A stretch of 64,000 bases of DNA from Halorubrum ruber (GTDB lineage Archaea > Halobacteriota > Halobacteria > Halobacteriales > Haloferacaceae), in NCBI RefSeq assembly GCF_018228765.1, contig NZ_CP073695.1:2527218-2591217 (forward strand), read 5' to 3'. This document shows, one piece after another, positions 42,566 to 51,567 of the stretch (position 1 is the first letter of the stretch; every line of letters begins with the position of its first letter). The position numbers were made by a program, and so were the translations under genes. Below the pieces are notes generated by a model that worked only from the letters and a program-made list of their open reading frames with translations, was not told the DNA's origin and searched no databases.

Positions 42566-42784
42566 ATGACCAACACTACGACCGAACAGCCGCCAGAGCT
42601 GCGTACGCGGTCCGTCGCCGGCATCGCCGTCTGTATAACCGTCGCCCTCGTCGGGATCTTCCTGATCCCGTCGCTCTCAGAGCCGGTGGACGGGGTCAAC
42701 GTGCGGTTCTGGACGATGGTGGCGCTGGAGCTGCTCGCCATGGGCGGCGTCGTCTACTTCGTCTTAAACCTCCACGAGGAGTAG
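42566..42784 (+). CDS. Small two-helix membrane protein downstream of bop
   Basis: A 72-residue protein 63 bp after bop. A polar N terminus (residues 1-17) precedes helix 1 (AGIAVCITVALVGIFLIP) and helix 2 (MVALELLAMGGVVYFVLNL), ending HEE. It is in the same direction as bop and may be read from the same transcript. Whether it helps rhodopsin assembly is unknown; I see no retinal-binding residue. Confidence 0.65.
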   Translation: MTNTTTEQPPELRTRSVAGIAVCITVALVGIFLIPSLSEPVDGVNVRFWTMVALELLAMGGVVYFVLNLHEE

Positions 42785-42803
42785 CCCCGACCGCGATCGC
42801 CGC

Positions 42804-44870
42804 TCACTCCTCCGCCGACTCGACCTCGGCGCGCCCGTCGTCGGTCGACGGCGACGTCTCGGCGAGCGCGCGCTCGAAGTGGTCGCGCCCGACCGTCGTC
42901 TCGGCGGGCGACCCGTCGTCGACGATCGCGTCCTCGATCGCGAGCAGCCCGGCCTCCCGGACCAGCGCCGCAAGGTCGCCGCCGCTGTACCCGGCGGTTC
43001 GGTCGGCGACCGAGTTGAGGTCGACGCTGGACGCGACCGGCATCTCCCGGGCGTGGATCGCCAGGATCTCGCGGCGCGCCTCGCGGTCGGGAAGCGGCGT
43101 CTCGACCGCCTTCTCGATCCGGCCCGGCCGGAGCAGCGCCTCGTCGATGGCGTCCGGGCGGTTCGTCGCCGCGATGACGGCGACGTCGGTGAGCGGCTCT
43201 AACCCGTCGAGTTCTGTCAGCAGCTGCGACACCACGCGCTCGCCGGCGCCCGTGTCGTCGCCGCTGCGCCGCGGCGAGATGGCGTCGACCTCGTCGAAGA
43301 AGATCACCGCCGGCGCGTTCTCGCGCGCCGTGGCGAACAGGTCGCGGACGGCCTTCTCCGACTCGCCGACGTACTTGTCGAGCAGCTCAGGCCCGTTCAC
43401 CGGGATGAAGTTCGCGTCGCTGAGCGTCGCCGCGGCGCGCGCGAGCAGCGTCTTCCCGGTCCCCGGCGGCCCGTACAGCAGCACGCCGGAGGGCGGGTCG
43501 ATCCCCATCTCCGCGAAGCGGTCGGCGTACTCTAAGGGCCAGTACACCGCGCGCACCAGCTCCCGCTTGGCGTCGTCGAGCCCGCCGACCTCGTCCCAGC
43601 CGACCGCGGGGAACTCGACGGTGACCTCGCGGAGGCCGGTGGGCTCGACCTCGTCGAGCGCGGCCTCGAAGTCGGCCATCCGGATCGCGGTCCGGCCGTC
43701 GCGGCGGACCGCCCGCTCCAACGCCGCGTCCGCGAGGACCGCGAGGTCGGCGAACACGTAGCCGTTGAGCCGCGCGGCGACCGACTCGAAGTCGACGTCC
43801 ATCGCGAGGGACGCGCCCTCACAGAGGGCTTCGAGCGCGGCCGCGCGTTCCGCGGTCGTCAGGGGCTCGACCTCGATTTCGCGGTCGAACCGGCCGCCGC
43901 GGCGCAGCGCCGACGGTACCTCGCTCGGGTCGGTCGTCGCACCGATCACGACCGTCCGGTCCCCGGCGCGGAGCTCGTCGACGGTCGACCGGAAGCGGTC
44001 CGCCAGCGCGGAGCCGCCGTCGTCGGCTCCGAGCGCCTCGAGGTCGTCGAGGAGGACCACGGTCGGCTCGCCCCCCGAGACGGCCTCGACGACGCGGTCG
44101 AGCCGGTCCGATCGGTCGCTCGCCCGCTCGCCTCGGAGCCGCGCCGCGGAGGCCCGGACGAGCGCCGCGTCGGTCGCGGCCGCGACGGCCTCGACGAGCG
44201 TCGTCTTCCCCGACCCGCGCGGGCCGTGGAGGAGCAGCCCCAACGTCGCGGACCCCGCGGACTCGAACGTCTCGGCCGCGTCGAACCGGGTCGCGACCGC
44301 GTCGCGGAGGCGCTCGAACGTCGCCGTCGGGACGAAGCCGTCGCCGGCGCCGGTCCCGCCGGGGCGCTCGGCCTCGACCGCCCGCGTCCCGTCGTCGGCC
44401 GCGACGGTGATCTCGGTCTCGTCGCCGACGACCGCCGGCGAGGAGGGGGCCACGTCCCGCACGTCGAACCGGAGCGTGAGCGCGCCGCCGAGGCGCGTGA
44501 CCTCGACCTCGTCGCCGACGGCGACCGCGCGCCGATCGAGCCGGCGGCGGATCGCGTCCTCGCTCCGCTCCAAGTCGACCGACTGGCGGAGCCGCAGCGT
44601 GACCGACGAGGCGACCGGGAGGTCCGACGCCGCCACGGTGGCGGCCTCGCCCGGTTCGACCCCGGCCGTCCGGCGGAGCCGCTCGGGGAGGAAGACGGCT
44701 CGCGCCTCGCCGTCGACCGCGACGACCGGGGCGGCGACGCGACGCGCGCCTTCGACGGTCACCGAATCGCCGAGGCCGATCCCGAGGTCGGCGAGGACGG
44801 CCTCGGGGAGCCCCACGCGGTCGCCGGGAACCGACGTGGGGGGCTCCCGGACGGGGACGCGCACGCTCAT
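42804..44870 (-). CDS. CDC48/VAT-family AAA+ ATPase
   Basis: A 688-residue double AAA+ protein. Residues 1-~165 form the double-psi barrel N domain. D1 has Walker A GPRGSGKTT and Walker B VVLLDDLEAL, where the usual catalytic Glu is Asp. D2 has a standard GPPGTGKT, FFDEVDAISPRR and ATNRPDAIDEALLRPGR with arginine fingers. It is an unfoldase for the proteasome or for complex remodelling. It is convergent with the bop operon, and its start faces bat across 205 bp. The divergent D1 makes it a CDC48 paralogue. Confidence 0.88.
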   Translation of the reverse strand: MSVRVPVREPPTSVPGDRVGLPEAVLADLGIGLGDSVTVEGARRVAAPVVAVDGEARAVFLPERLRRTAGVEPGEAATVAASDLPVASSVTLRLRQSVDLERSEDAIRRRLDRRAVAVGDEVEVTRLGGALTLRFDVRDVAPSSPAVVGDETEITVAADDGTRAVEAERPGGTGAGDGFVPTATFERLRDAVATRFDAAETFESAGSATLGLLLHGPRGSGKTTLVEAVAAATDAALVRASAARLRGERASDRSDRLDRVVEAVSGGEPTVVLLDDLEALGADDGGSALADRFRSTVDELRAGDRTVVIGATTDPSEVPSALRRGGRFDREIEVEPLTTAERAAALEALCEGASLAMDVDFESVAARLNGYVFADLAVLADAALERAVRRDGRTAIRMADFEAALDEVEPTGLREVTVEFPAVGWDEVGGLDDAKRELVRAVYWPLEYADRFAEMGIDPPSGVLLYGPPGTGKTLLARAAATLSDANFIPVNGPELLDKYVGESEKAVRDLFATARENAPAVIFFDEVDAISPRRSGDDTGAGERVVSQLLTELDGLEPLTDVAVIAATNRPDAIDEALLRPGRIEKAVETPLPDREARREILAIHAREMPVASSVDLNSVADRTAGYSGGDLAALVREAGLLAIEDAIVDDGSPAETTVGRDHFERALAETSPSTDDGRAEVESAEE

Positions 44871-45075
44871 GTTTCGTGGGCCCGCTCGCGGGACGGCTCC
44901 TCGGCGGTGATAGTCGACACCATGCGTCTATCTCACGCCAAGCGACCTCAAAGTACCCGGGCCTAACTGGACAGTCGCGCCCCGACGGCCCCCGCGGTCG
45001 GCCGGTCGGGCGCCGACGTTTCGGAGTCTCGGAACGTAGGCAACCGTTAACCCGTCTGGGTGCGAACGGACGCCC

Positions 45076-47079
45076 ATGGCGAACGCTCGAGCGCTCCTCG
45101 TCCACCCGGAGGAGGGGAGCGATCGGATCGAGACGGCGCTCGGGGCCGCGGGGTTCGACGTGACCCGCACGGACACCGCGGCGTCCGCGGTCGCGAAGGC
45201 GACGACCGGGGAGTACGACTGCGTCGTCAGCGAGTACGCGCTGGCCGGCGACGACGGGGTCGACCTCGCGACCGCGATCGAGGAGTCCGACGCCGGCGTG
45301 CCCGTCGTGATGTTCACGGAGACGGACGAGGAGGGCGTGCCGGAGGCCGCCTTCGAGAACGGCGTCGACAGGTTCCTCCAGAAGAACGGGTCGGCGTCGA
45401 TCGATAAGCTCGTCTCCGACGTCTCGACGGTCTGTTCGGGAGTCCCGGCCTCTGAGCCGCGACGGGACGTCTCCGACCACGAGCCGTCCGCGTCGGAGGT
45501 GACGCGCGCCGTCGAGGACGCGCCGATCGGGATCAGCATCAGCGACCCGGACCTCCCGGACTACCCCCTCGTGTACGTCAACGACGCCTGGGAGGAACAC
45601 ACCGGCTACCCGGTCGAGGAGGCGCTCGGCCGCAACCCGCGGTTCCTCCAGGGACCGGGGACGGACCCGGAGACCGTCGAGAAGATCGGGGACGCGATCG
45701 CGAACGAGGAGGAGGCGACCGTCGAGATACGGAACTACCGGCGCGACGGTACTCCCTTCTGGAACGAGCTGACGGTCGCGCCGATATACGACGAGGACGG
45801 CGACCTGGCCCACTACGTCGGCTTCCAGAACGACATCAGCGACCGAAAGGAGGCGGAGCGGCTCGCCGAGGAGCGCGCCGAGAAGCTCGCGACCGAGCGG
45901 CGCTCGCTCGACAGGGTCCTCGGTCGGGTGAACGGGCTCTTCAGCGACATCAGTCGCATCCTCGTCGAGAATCGGGACCCGAACGCCATCCCCGAGCGCG
46001 TCTGCGAGGTCGTCGCCGGCGAGCCGGGGTATGCCGGCGGTTGGATCGGCGAGGTGTCGTCGGCGACCGGTCGCCTCGAGATCCGCGCCGCGAGCGGCGT
46101 GTCGGTCGACGTCGGCGCGTCGTTCGACATCGACGAGACGCCGACCGAGGTCCGGGAGGCGATCGAGACCGAGGAGCTCCGCAGCGGCTCGATAGAGGGT
46201 GCGGCCGACGGACCGCTCGAACCGGCGGCCGTCGGCGGGCGGCGGCTCCTCGTCGTCCCGCTCACGTACGGGGAGCGACGGTACGGCCTGTTGGCGATCT
46301 ACGGCAGCGGGGCTGACGTCCTCGACCGCCGGGAGCGACGGGTGTGCGAGTCCGTCGGGAAGATGATCGCGAACGGACTCCACTCCATCGAGACGGCGGA
46401 GATGCTCACGACCGACCGCGTCGTGGAGCTCGTGGTCGAGATCCGAGACTCGACGGGACCGCTCGCGCGGATCGCCGACGCGGTCGGCGGGGAGGTGGAA
46501 CACCTCGGGACGACGCGGCTCGACGACGACGCCTGCGAGCTGTACTTCCGCGCCGACGGCGAGGATCCGGACCTCGACGAGCTCGCCGCCCTCCCGCTGG
46601 TCGAGTCGATGCGGACGGTCTCGGAGACGAACGACGGCGTCAGCTTCGGCGTCACCGTCACCGAGTCACCGCCGCTCACGCAGCTGGCCGACCACGGCAG
46701 CGTCGTCGCCGAGGCGACCGCCACGCCGGAGGGAGCGACCCTGACGATCGAGGCGCCGCCCGAGCACGACGTCCGGTCGATCCTCGACGTGTTCCGCGGC
46801 GAGTACGAGGGCGTCGAGCTCCGGTCGCGCGTCGAGCGCGAGAGCCGCGACCGCACCGTCGCGGAGTTCGCGGCCGCGGTCGACGAGCGGCTCACCGAGC
46901 GCCAGCGCGCCGCCCTGAAGACCGCCGAGCTGAACGGCTACTTCGAGTGGCCGCGACCGGTCGACGGCTCGGAGATCGCCGAGCAGATGGGGATCACCCG
47001 GCAGACGTTCCACCAGCACCTCCGCGCGGCCGAGCGGAAGCTGGTCGAGGCGTACGTCGACCCCCGATCGAGCGAATGA
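45076..47079 (+). CDS. bat: Bacterio-opsin activator Bat-like regulator (receiver-like, PAS/LOV, GAF, HTH)
   Basis: A 667-residue multi-domain regulator: a receiver-like N domain (residues ~1-115), a PAS/LOV-like domain (~140-250; EEALGRNPRFLQGPGTD...YVGFQNDISDRK), a coiled-coil linker (~250-280), a GAF domain (~285-440) and the C-terminal Bat HTH (LTERQRAALKTAELNGYFEWPR...MGITRQTFHQHLRAAERKL). In Halobacterium Bat responds to low oxygen and light and activates bop and brp. Here the LOV cysteine position is proline, so a flavin photoadduct cannot form. Location in the bop block supports the assignment. Confidence 0.85.
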   Translation: MANARALLVHPEEGSDRIETALGAAGFDVTRTDTAASAVAKATTGEYDCVVSEYALAGDDGVDLATAIEESDAGVPVVMFTETDEEGVPEAAFENGVDRFLQKNGSASIDKLVSDVSTVCSGVPASEPRRDVSDHEPSASEVTRAVEDAPIGISISDPDLPDYPLVYVNDAWEEHTGYPVEEALGRNPRFLQGPGTDPETVEKIGDAIANEEEATVEIRNYRRDGTPFWNELTVAPIYDEDGDLAHYVGFQNDISDRKEAERLAEERAEKLATERRSLDRVLGRVNGLFSDISRILVENRDPNAIPERVCEVVAGEPGYAGGWIGEVSSATGRLEIRAASGVSVDVGASFDIDETPTEVREAIETEELRSGSIEGAADGPLEPAAVGGRRLLVVPLTYGERRYGLLAIYGSGADVLDRRERRVCESVGKMIANGLHSIETAEMLTTDRVVELVVEIRDSTGPLARIADAVGGEVEHLGTTRLDDDACELYFRADGEDPDLDELAALPLVESMRTVSETNDGVSFGVTVTESPPLTQLADHGSVVAEATATPEGATLTIEAPPEHDVRSILDVFRGEYEGVELRSRVERESRDRTVAEFAAAVDERLTERQRAALKTAELNGYFEWPRPVDGSEIAEQMGITRQTFHQHLRAAERKLVEAYVDPRSSE

Positions 47080-47110
47080 GCGGGGAGTCGACCGCCGAGC
47101 GCGGTGGACC

Positions 47111-47569
47111 ATGAGCGACGAGCGATCGGACCCCTTCGCCGCGAGCGACTCGGTCGTCGTCGCGGCCGATCCGGAGGCCGTGTTCGCGTTCCTCGACGAC
47201 CCCGCGAACCACGCGGCGATCACGCCCGGGATTACGGACGTTCGAGACGTCGAGCCCCTGGCGAACGGCGGGAAGCGACTTTCGTACACCTACCGGATGG
47301 CCGGGATCGGTATCGACGGCGAGATCGTCCAGACCGTCCACGAGCCGCCCGAGCGCCACGCCTTCGAGCTCCGCGGCCGGCTCACCGGCACCATCGACCT
47401 CCGGCTCGCCCCCGTCGACGGCGGGACAGAGCTGACGTACGCCGCGACGTACGACCTGCCGGAGAACGCGCTCACGACGGTTGGCGCGCCCGTGATCCGT
47501 CGGTTCAACGAGCGGCAGCTCCGGGCGGCGCTGGAGAACGTCGCGGAGCGGTTCGACGCGGACGGGTGA
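47111..47569 (+). CDS. SRPBCC (CoxG-like) domain protein
   Basis: A 152-residue START/SRPBCC fold protein: VVAADPEAVFAFLDDPANHAAITPGI, then FELRGRLTGTIDLRLAPVDGGTELTY, and the C-terminal long helix FNERQLRAALENVAERF. Such proteins bind hydrophobic ligands. Some (CoxG) assist cofactor insertion, but the genomic setting gives no clue here. It lies 31 nt after bat. Confidence 0.75.
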   Translation: MSDERSDPFAASDSVVVAADPEAVFAFLDDPANHAAITPGITDVRDVEPLANGGKRLSYTYRMAGIGIDGEIVQTVHEPPERHAFELRGRLTGTIDLRLAPVDGGTELTYAATYDLPENALTTVGAPVIRRFNERQLRAALENVAERFDADG

Positions 47570-47687
47570 GGATGTTCGACAGATCGGTCAGCAGGGGTCG
47601 CCAGCGCGGCGAACCGACCGGGAGACGGCGGGGCGATTCGGGGGCGGCGGGCGAACTATTAAGCGTTTGATGGTCTAAACGAGGGGC

Positions 47688-48822
47688 ATGGATCCGATCA
47701 CCCTCCAAGCCGGGCTCGGTCTCGGGCTCGTGAGCGTCGGCCTGCTCGCACTCCTGCTCGTGGTCGTCACGCTCTGGCAGTCGTTCGAGATCGTCGACGC
47801 CTACGAGAAGAAGACGCTCACCGTCTTCGGCGAGTACCGCAAGCTGCTCGAACCGGGTATCAACCTCATCCCGCCGTTCGTCTCCCGCACGTACCCGTTC
47901 GACATGCGGACCCAGACGCTGGACGTCCCCGGCAAGAGGCGATCACGCGGGACAACTCCCCGGTGACCGCCGACGCGGTCGTCTACATCAAGGTGATGGA
48001 CGCCAAGAAGGCGTTCCTCGAGGTCGACGACTACAAGAAGGCCGTCTCCAACCTCGCGCAGACGACCCTCCGCGCCGTCCTCGGTGACATGGAGCTCGAC
48101 GACACGCTGAACAAGCGCCAGGAGATCAACGCGAAGATCCGCAAAGAGCTCGACGAGCCCACCGACGAGTGGGGGATCCGCGTCGAGAGCGTGGAGGTCC
48201 GCGAGGTCAACCCCTCGAAGGACGTCCAGCAGGCGATGGAGCAGCAGACCTCCGCCGAGCGCCGCCGCCGCGCGATGATCCTCGAAGCGCAGGGGGAACG
48301 CCGCTCCGCCGTCGAGCAGGCGGAGGGTGACAAGCAGTCAAACATCATCCGCGCGCAGGGGAAAAGCAGTCGCAGATCCTCGAGGCGCAGGGGGACGCGA
48401 TTTCGACGGTCCTCCGCGCGCGCTCCGCGGAGTCGATGGGCGAGCGCGCCATCATCGAGCGCGGCATGGAGACCCTCGAAGAGATCGGCAAAGGCGAGTC
48501 CACGACGTTCGTCCTCCCGCAGGAGCTCACGAGTCTGGTCGGCCGCTACGGCAAGGCGCTCTCCGGCTCCGACGTCCAGGAGATGGAGGGGCTCGACGGG
48601 AAGGAGTTCGACGACGACACCCGGAAGATGCTCGGGCTCGACGACATCGACGAGATCCTCGGCCAGATCGAGGAGTCCGCGGAGATGAACGTCGAGGAGC
48701 TCGAGAAGGAGGCCGAGGCGGTGAAGGCGGGCGACGCCGGCGCGAGCATCAGGTCCGCCGACGAGGTCATCCAGGAGATGGACGACGAGGAGGCGCCCGC
48801 GGAAGTCGAGAAGGAGGAGTAG
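47688..48822 (+). pseudogene. SPFH/band-7 (stomatin-like) protein interrupted by two frameshifts (probable sequence errors)
   Basis: Read across three frames this is one ~378-residue SPFH protein: an N-terminal membrane helix (residues ~8-30), the band-7 domain (KTLTVFGEYRKLLEPGINLIPPF ... VTADAVVYIKVMD ... VRVESVEVREV-type), a QAEGDKQ-rich coiled coil and an acidic C tail (EVIQEMDDEEAPAEV). The first break is at the C run 47927-47930; one more C restores PRQEAITRDNSPV. The second is at GGGGAAAA 48358-48365; one more G restores QGEKQSQILEAQG. Both are single-base losses in homopolymers, and the protein is otherwise intact. Confidence 0.83.
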
Positions 48823-48911
48823 CTCGGCGCGAAGCGCGGCCGTAGCCGCATTCTCCGACGCGATTCGGCCGCGAGCGAAGTGCTTTTGTCGAGGCGCCGA
48901 CTAATACGGCC

Positions 48912-49520
48912 GTGACAGAGGGGTTCGACGGCCGAAAGCGGGAGACGCTCCGGCGGTTCGCAGCGGTCGGAGCCGCCGCGCCGTTCGTCGGGACCGCGAG
49001 CGCCGACGACGGGACCGACGAGAACGAGACGCGGGAGGCGATCCGCGGCTACGTGCCGACGACCCCCGGCGCGCACTTCTCGAAGCTCCGCGACGACCTC
49101 CGCCTCGGGACCGGCGAGGCGCAGTACCACCTCCGGAAGCTGGAGGAGGCGGGCGCGATCGAGTCGGTGAAGGACGCCGACTATCGGCGCTTCTTCCCCG
49201 CCGGCCGGTTCGACGCGACCGACAAGCGGGCGCTCGGCTACCTCCGTCGGGAGACGCCGCGCGGGATGGTCCTCGCGCTGCTGCGTGACCCCGACGCGAC
49301 CGGCGCCGACCTCGCGAACGCGCTCGGCGTCTCCCGGCCGACGATAAGCGCCGCGGCCGCCGACCTCGAAGCCGCCGGCCTCCTCGACCGGACCGACGGC
49401 TACGCGCTGACCGAGCCGGAGCGGCTGCTCACGCTCGTCGTCCGCTACGCCGACTCCTTCGACGCCGAGGCCGTCGCGTTCGCCGACGACGCGGCGTCGC
49501 TGGTCGCGTACGATCCCTGA
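48912..49520 (+). CDS. Winged-helix regulator with signal-like N terminus
   Basis: A 202-residue protein with a GTG start. Residues ~8-33 (RKRETLRRFAAVGAAAPFVGTASA) look like a degenerate Tat signal or short membrane anchor. Two winged helices follow: residues ~45-95 (TPGAHFSKLRDDLRLGTGEAQYHLRKLEEAG) and ~115-165 (LLRDPDATGADLANALGVSRPTISAAAADLEAAGL). Membrane-proximal DNA-binding regulators of this kind are common in haloarchaea; ligand and targets are unknown. Confidence 0.75.
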   Translation: MTEGFDGRKRETLRRFAAVGAAAPFVGTASADDGTDENETREAIRGYVPTTPGAHFSKLRDDLRLGTGEAQYHLRKLEEAGAIESVKDADYRRFFPAGRFDATDKRALGYLRRETPRGMVLALLRDPDATGADLANALGVSRPTISAAAADLEAAGLLDRTDGYALTEPERLLTLVVRYADSFDAEAVAFADDAASLVAYDP

Positions 49521-49546
49521 CTCGACTCAGAGCGCGACGGCGACCG

Positions 49547-49819
49547 TCAGGCCGTGACCATCCACGTCGTCCCCGACGAGTAGCCCCACTTCTCGACGTC
49601 GACATCGGTGGCCGCGTCGGCGACGGCGCTCATGTTCGCGCCGACCTCCTTCGCCGAGAGGCCGAGGTCGTCGGCGATCAGCCGCGACTTGAAGTAGGTG
49701 CGGTCGGCCGCGTTCTCGCGGAGGTAGCGGAGGATTCGCGCCTGTTTCGCGGAGAGGCCGGCCGAGTCGGCCGCGACCGCGTCCTGTTCTGCGACCGTGT
49801 CCGATTGGACCGTGCTCAT
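49547..49819 (-). CDS. Small winged-helix (DUF7123-like) protein
   Basis: A 90-residue protein. Residues ~20-75 form a helix-turn-helix with LSAKQARILRYLRENAADRTYFKSRLIADDLGLSAKEVG, ending in a WGYSSGTTWMVT strand. It is widespread in haloarchaea as a standalone DNA-binding-like protein; function unknown. The start MSTVQSD is preferred over an ATG two codons upstream, since both are possible and this one is nearer the domain. The intergenic stretch to 49985 shows nothing else. Confidence 0.65.
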   Translation of the reverse strand: MSTVQSDTVAEQDAVAADSAGLSAKQARILRYLRENAADRTYFKSRLIADDLGLSAKEVGANMSAVADAATDVDVEKWGYSSGTTWMVTA

Positions 49820-49985
49820 ACCCACACTAGGTCGGTGACCAGCATAAGGGAGTTGGTAAGTCCGGTTAACACGCCGCAGTCGTGCGGTTTTGTGCGGCAG
49901 GAGGGGCGAGAGAGACGGCCAGTCGCCGCGTTTGGGTACGGCCTTCGAACCGGATCGGCGGCCCGGCGGCGAGGGCGCGCCGAGG

Positions 49986-50573
49986 TCAGTACAGCCCGGA
50001 GACGAACGGGCCGAGCGCGCCGCTCACCCCGGCGGCGAGCGCCTCGGCGCGGTCGACGCGGCCGTTCGTGAGCGCGCCGGCCGCGCCGCCGCGCGTCGCG
50101 ACGCCGTCGGTGTCGAGGAGGTCGTCCATCACCGGTCCCAGTTCCTCCCCGTCGTCGATCCGGGCGGCGACGTCGGCCGGGAGCGCGAGGCTCGGGCCGG
50201 CGGCGCGGCCGACGCGGTCGCCGTCCGTTACGGCCGCCCACATGATCAGGTAGCGGTCGTCGCTCCCGTCGAACCCCGCGACGCCGCCCTCGACGCCGAC
50301 GCCGAGGTCGTACGTCGCCCCGTCGTCCGGCGCGCCGGCGCCGCCTCTCGGGCCCGCGTCGAGGACGGCCGCGGCCCGGTTCTCCGCGCCCGCGATCGTC
50401 TCCGCGTGGCCCGTCGGCTGCTCGCTCACGCCGGAGTCGACGGGGACCGACTCGATCGCGACGCCGGTCGGGTCGCTCGGGAGGTCGTCGTCCGCCGCCG
50501 CTCCGAGGGCCAGTTCGACCGCGCGCCGCTTCACCGGGTTGCCGCTGCCGACGCCGACTCGCAGGGTCGTCAT
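49986..50573 (-). CDS. Inosine/xanthosine triphosphatase (DUF84, YjjX-like)
   Basis: A 195-residue ITPase-like enzyme. VGSGNPVKRRAVELAL is the N-terminal substrate loop, GHAETIAGAENRA the second motif, and VGVEGGVAG the core strand. Members remove ITP and XTP from nucleotide pools, avoiding deaminated bases in RNA and DNA. It overlaps the upstream cobalamin-binding gene by 4 nt (ATGA), so the two are translated together. Confidence 0.85.
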   Translation of the reverse strand: MTTLRVGVGSGNPVKRRAVELALGAAADDDLPSDPTGVAIESVPVDSGVSEQPTGHAETIAGAENRAAAVLDAGPRGGAGAPDDGATYDLGVGVEGGVAGFDGSDDRYLIMWAAVTDGDRVGRAAGPSLALPADVAARIDDGEELGPVMDDLLDTDGVATRGGAAGALTNGRVDRAEALAAGVSGALGPFVSGLY

Positions 50574-51370
50574 GTCCGGTCGTCGGCGTCGGCGACTGAA
50601 AACGCGTCGGGATGGAGCAGGCGCGCCAGCCGCTCGACCCCGTCGAGGAGCGCGGGGCTCGGCTGATTGAGGAGGGAGTCGTCGATCACGGTCACGGGGG
50701 CGTCGACGGCCCAGTCGCGCTCGGCGACCGTCGCGGGGTCGACCCGGTCGCCGTGTCCGCAGACGTGGACGACGACGCGGTCGGGATCGGCGCGCTCGAC
50801 CGCGGCGGGGTCGACCTCGCGGGAGCGCTCGCCGGGGTCGACGAACGGGTAGCGCCCGCCCGCCGCGCGGACGGCGTCGGGGACCCAGTTGCCGGCCGCC
50901 ATCGGCGGGTCGGACCACTCCTCGCAGTAGACGGTCGGGCGCGGGCGGTCGGCGACGGCGTCGGCGATCCGGTCGAGCCGGTCGCGCGCGTCGGCCGCGA
51001 GCCGCTCGCCCGCGTCCGGGCGGCCGACGTCGGCGCCGCGGGCCGCGAACCCCTCGACGGCCTCGTCCAGCGTCGACGGCTCTCGGTGCGCGACGTCGAG
51101 GCCGCGCTCCCGGCAGTCGTCCGCGAGGTCCGCCTGGAGCCCGTCGCTCGTGAGGACGACGTCGGGATCGAGATCGGCGACGCGGTCGAGGTCGGGGTTC
51201 AGCCAGCCGCCGACGGCGGTCGGGGGCTCCTCGCCGTTCGCGGGCCCGGCGTCGGGGTCGTCGGCGAGGTCGCAGTGGGCGGTGACGCCGACGAGGCGGT
51301 CGGCTGCGCCGAGCGCGGCGACCGTCGCGGTCGCGCTCGGCGCGAGCGAGACGGCGCGGGGCGCGGACAT
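50570..51370 (-). CDS. Cobalamin-binding-like (BtuF/FecB fold) periplasmic-type protein without signal
   Basis: A 266-residue protein of the helical-backbone metal-receptor fold. RAVSLAPSATATVAALGAADRLVGVTAHCD is the typical N-lobe entry; LDPDVVLTSDGLQADLADDC and the VYCEEWSDPPMAAGNW segment follow, with a C-terminal VIDDSLLNQPSPALLDGVERL. No signal peptide or lipobox is present, so it is probably cytoplasmic, in contrast with the transporter-linked BtuF. Cofactor identity is not shown by sequence. Confidence 0.75.
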   Translation of the reverse strand: MSAPRAVSLAPSATATVAALGAADRLVGVTAHCDLADDPDAGPANGEEPPTAVGGWLNPDLDRVADLDPDVVLTSDGLQADLADDCRERGLDVAHREPSTLDEAVEGFAARGADVGRPDAGERLAADARDRLDRIADAVADRPRPTVYCEEWSDPPMAAGNWVPDAVRAAGGRYPFVDPGERSREVDPAAVERADPDRVVVHVCGHGDRVDPATVAERDWAVDAPVTVIDDSLLNQPSPALLDGVERLARLLHPDAFSVADADDRT

Positions 51371-51567
51371 GGGAACCGGTCCGGCCGCGACCGTGTCAAC
51401 GGTTTCGGTCGCGTCGCCGCCGATCTGGAGATCGGCGAAAACACGTGATAGATCGTGTCCTTTCGTCGGGATTCGAGCGACACGTTCCGGTCGTTTTAAG
51501 TTGTGTTCCGCCGACGGTAAGGTAAGATCGCTCCCGGGCAGTTTCAGTTTCCGGGGGCAACCGAGCT

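Noticed and set aside
43819-46503. Very long antisense frames over cdc48 and bat and over mutL
   Set aside because: Typical of G+C-rich genomes: arginine and alanine rich, no domain, and opposite to confident genes.
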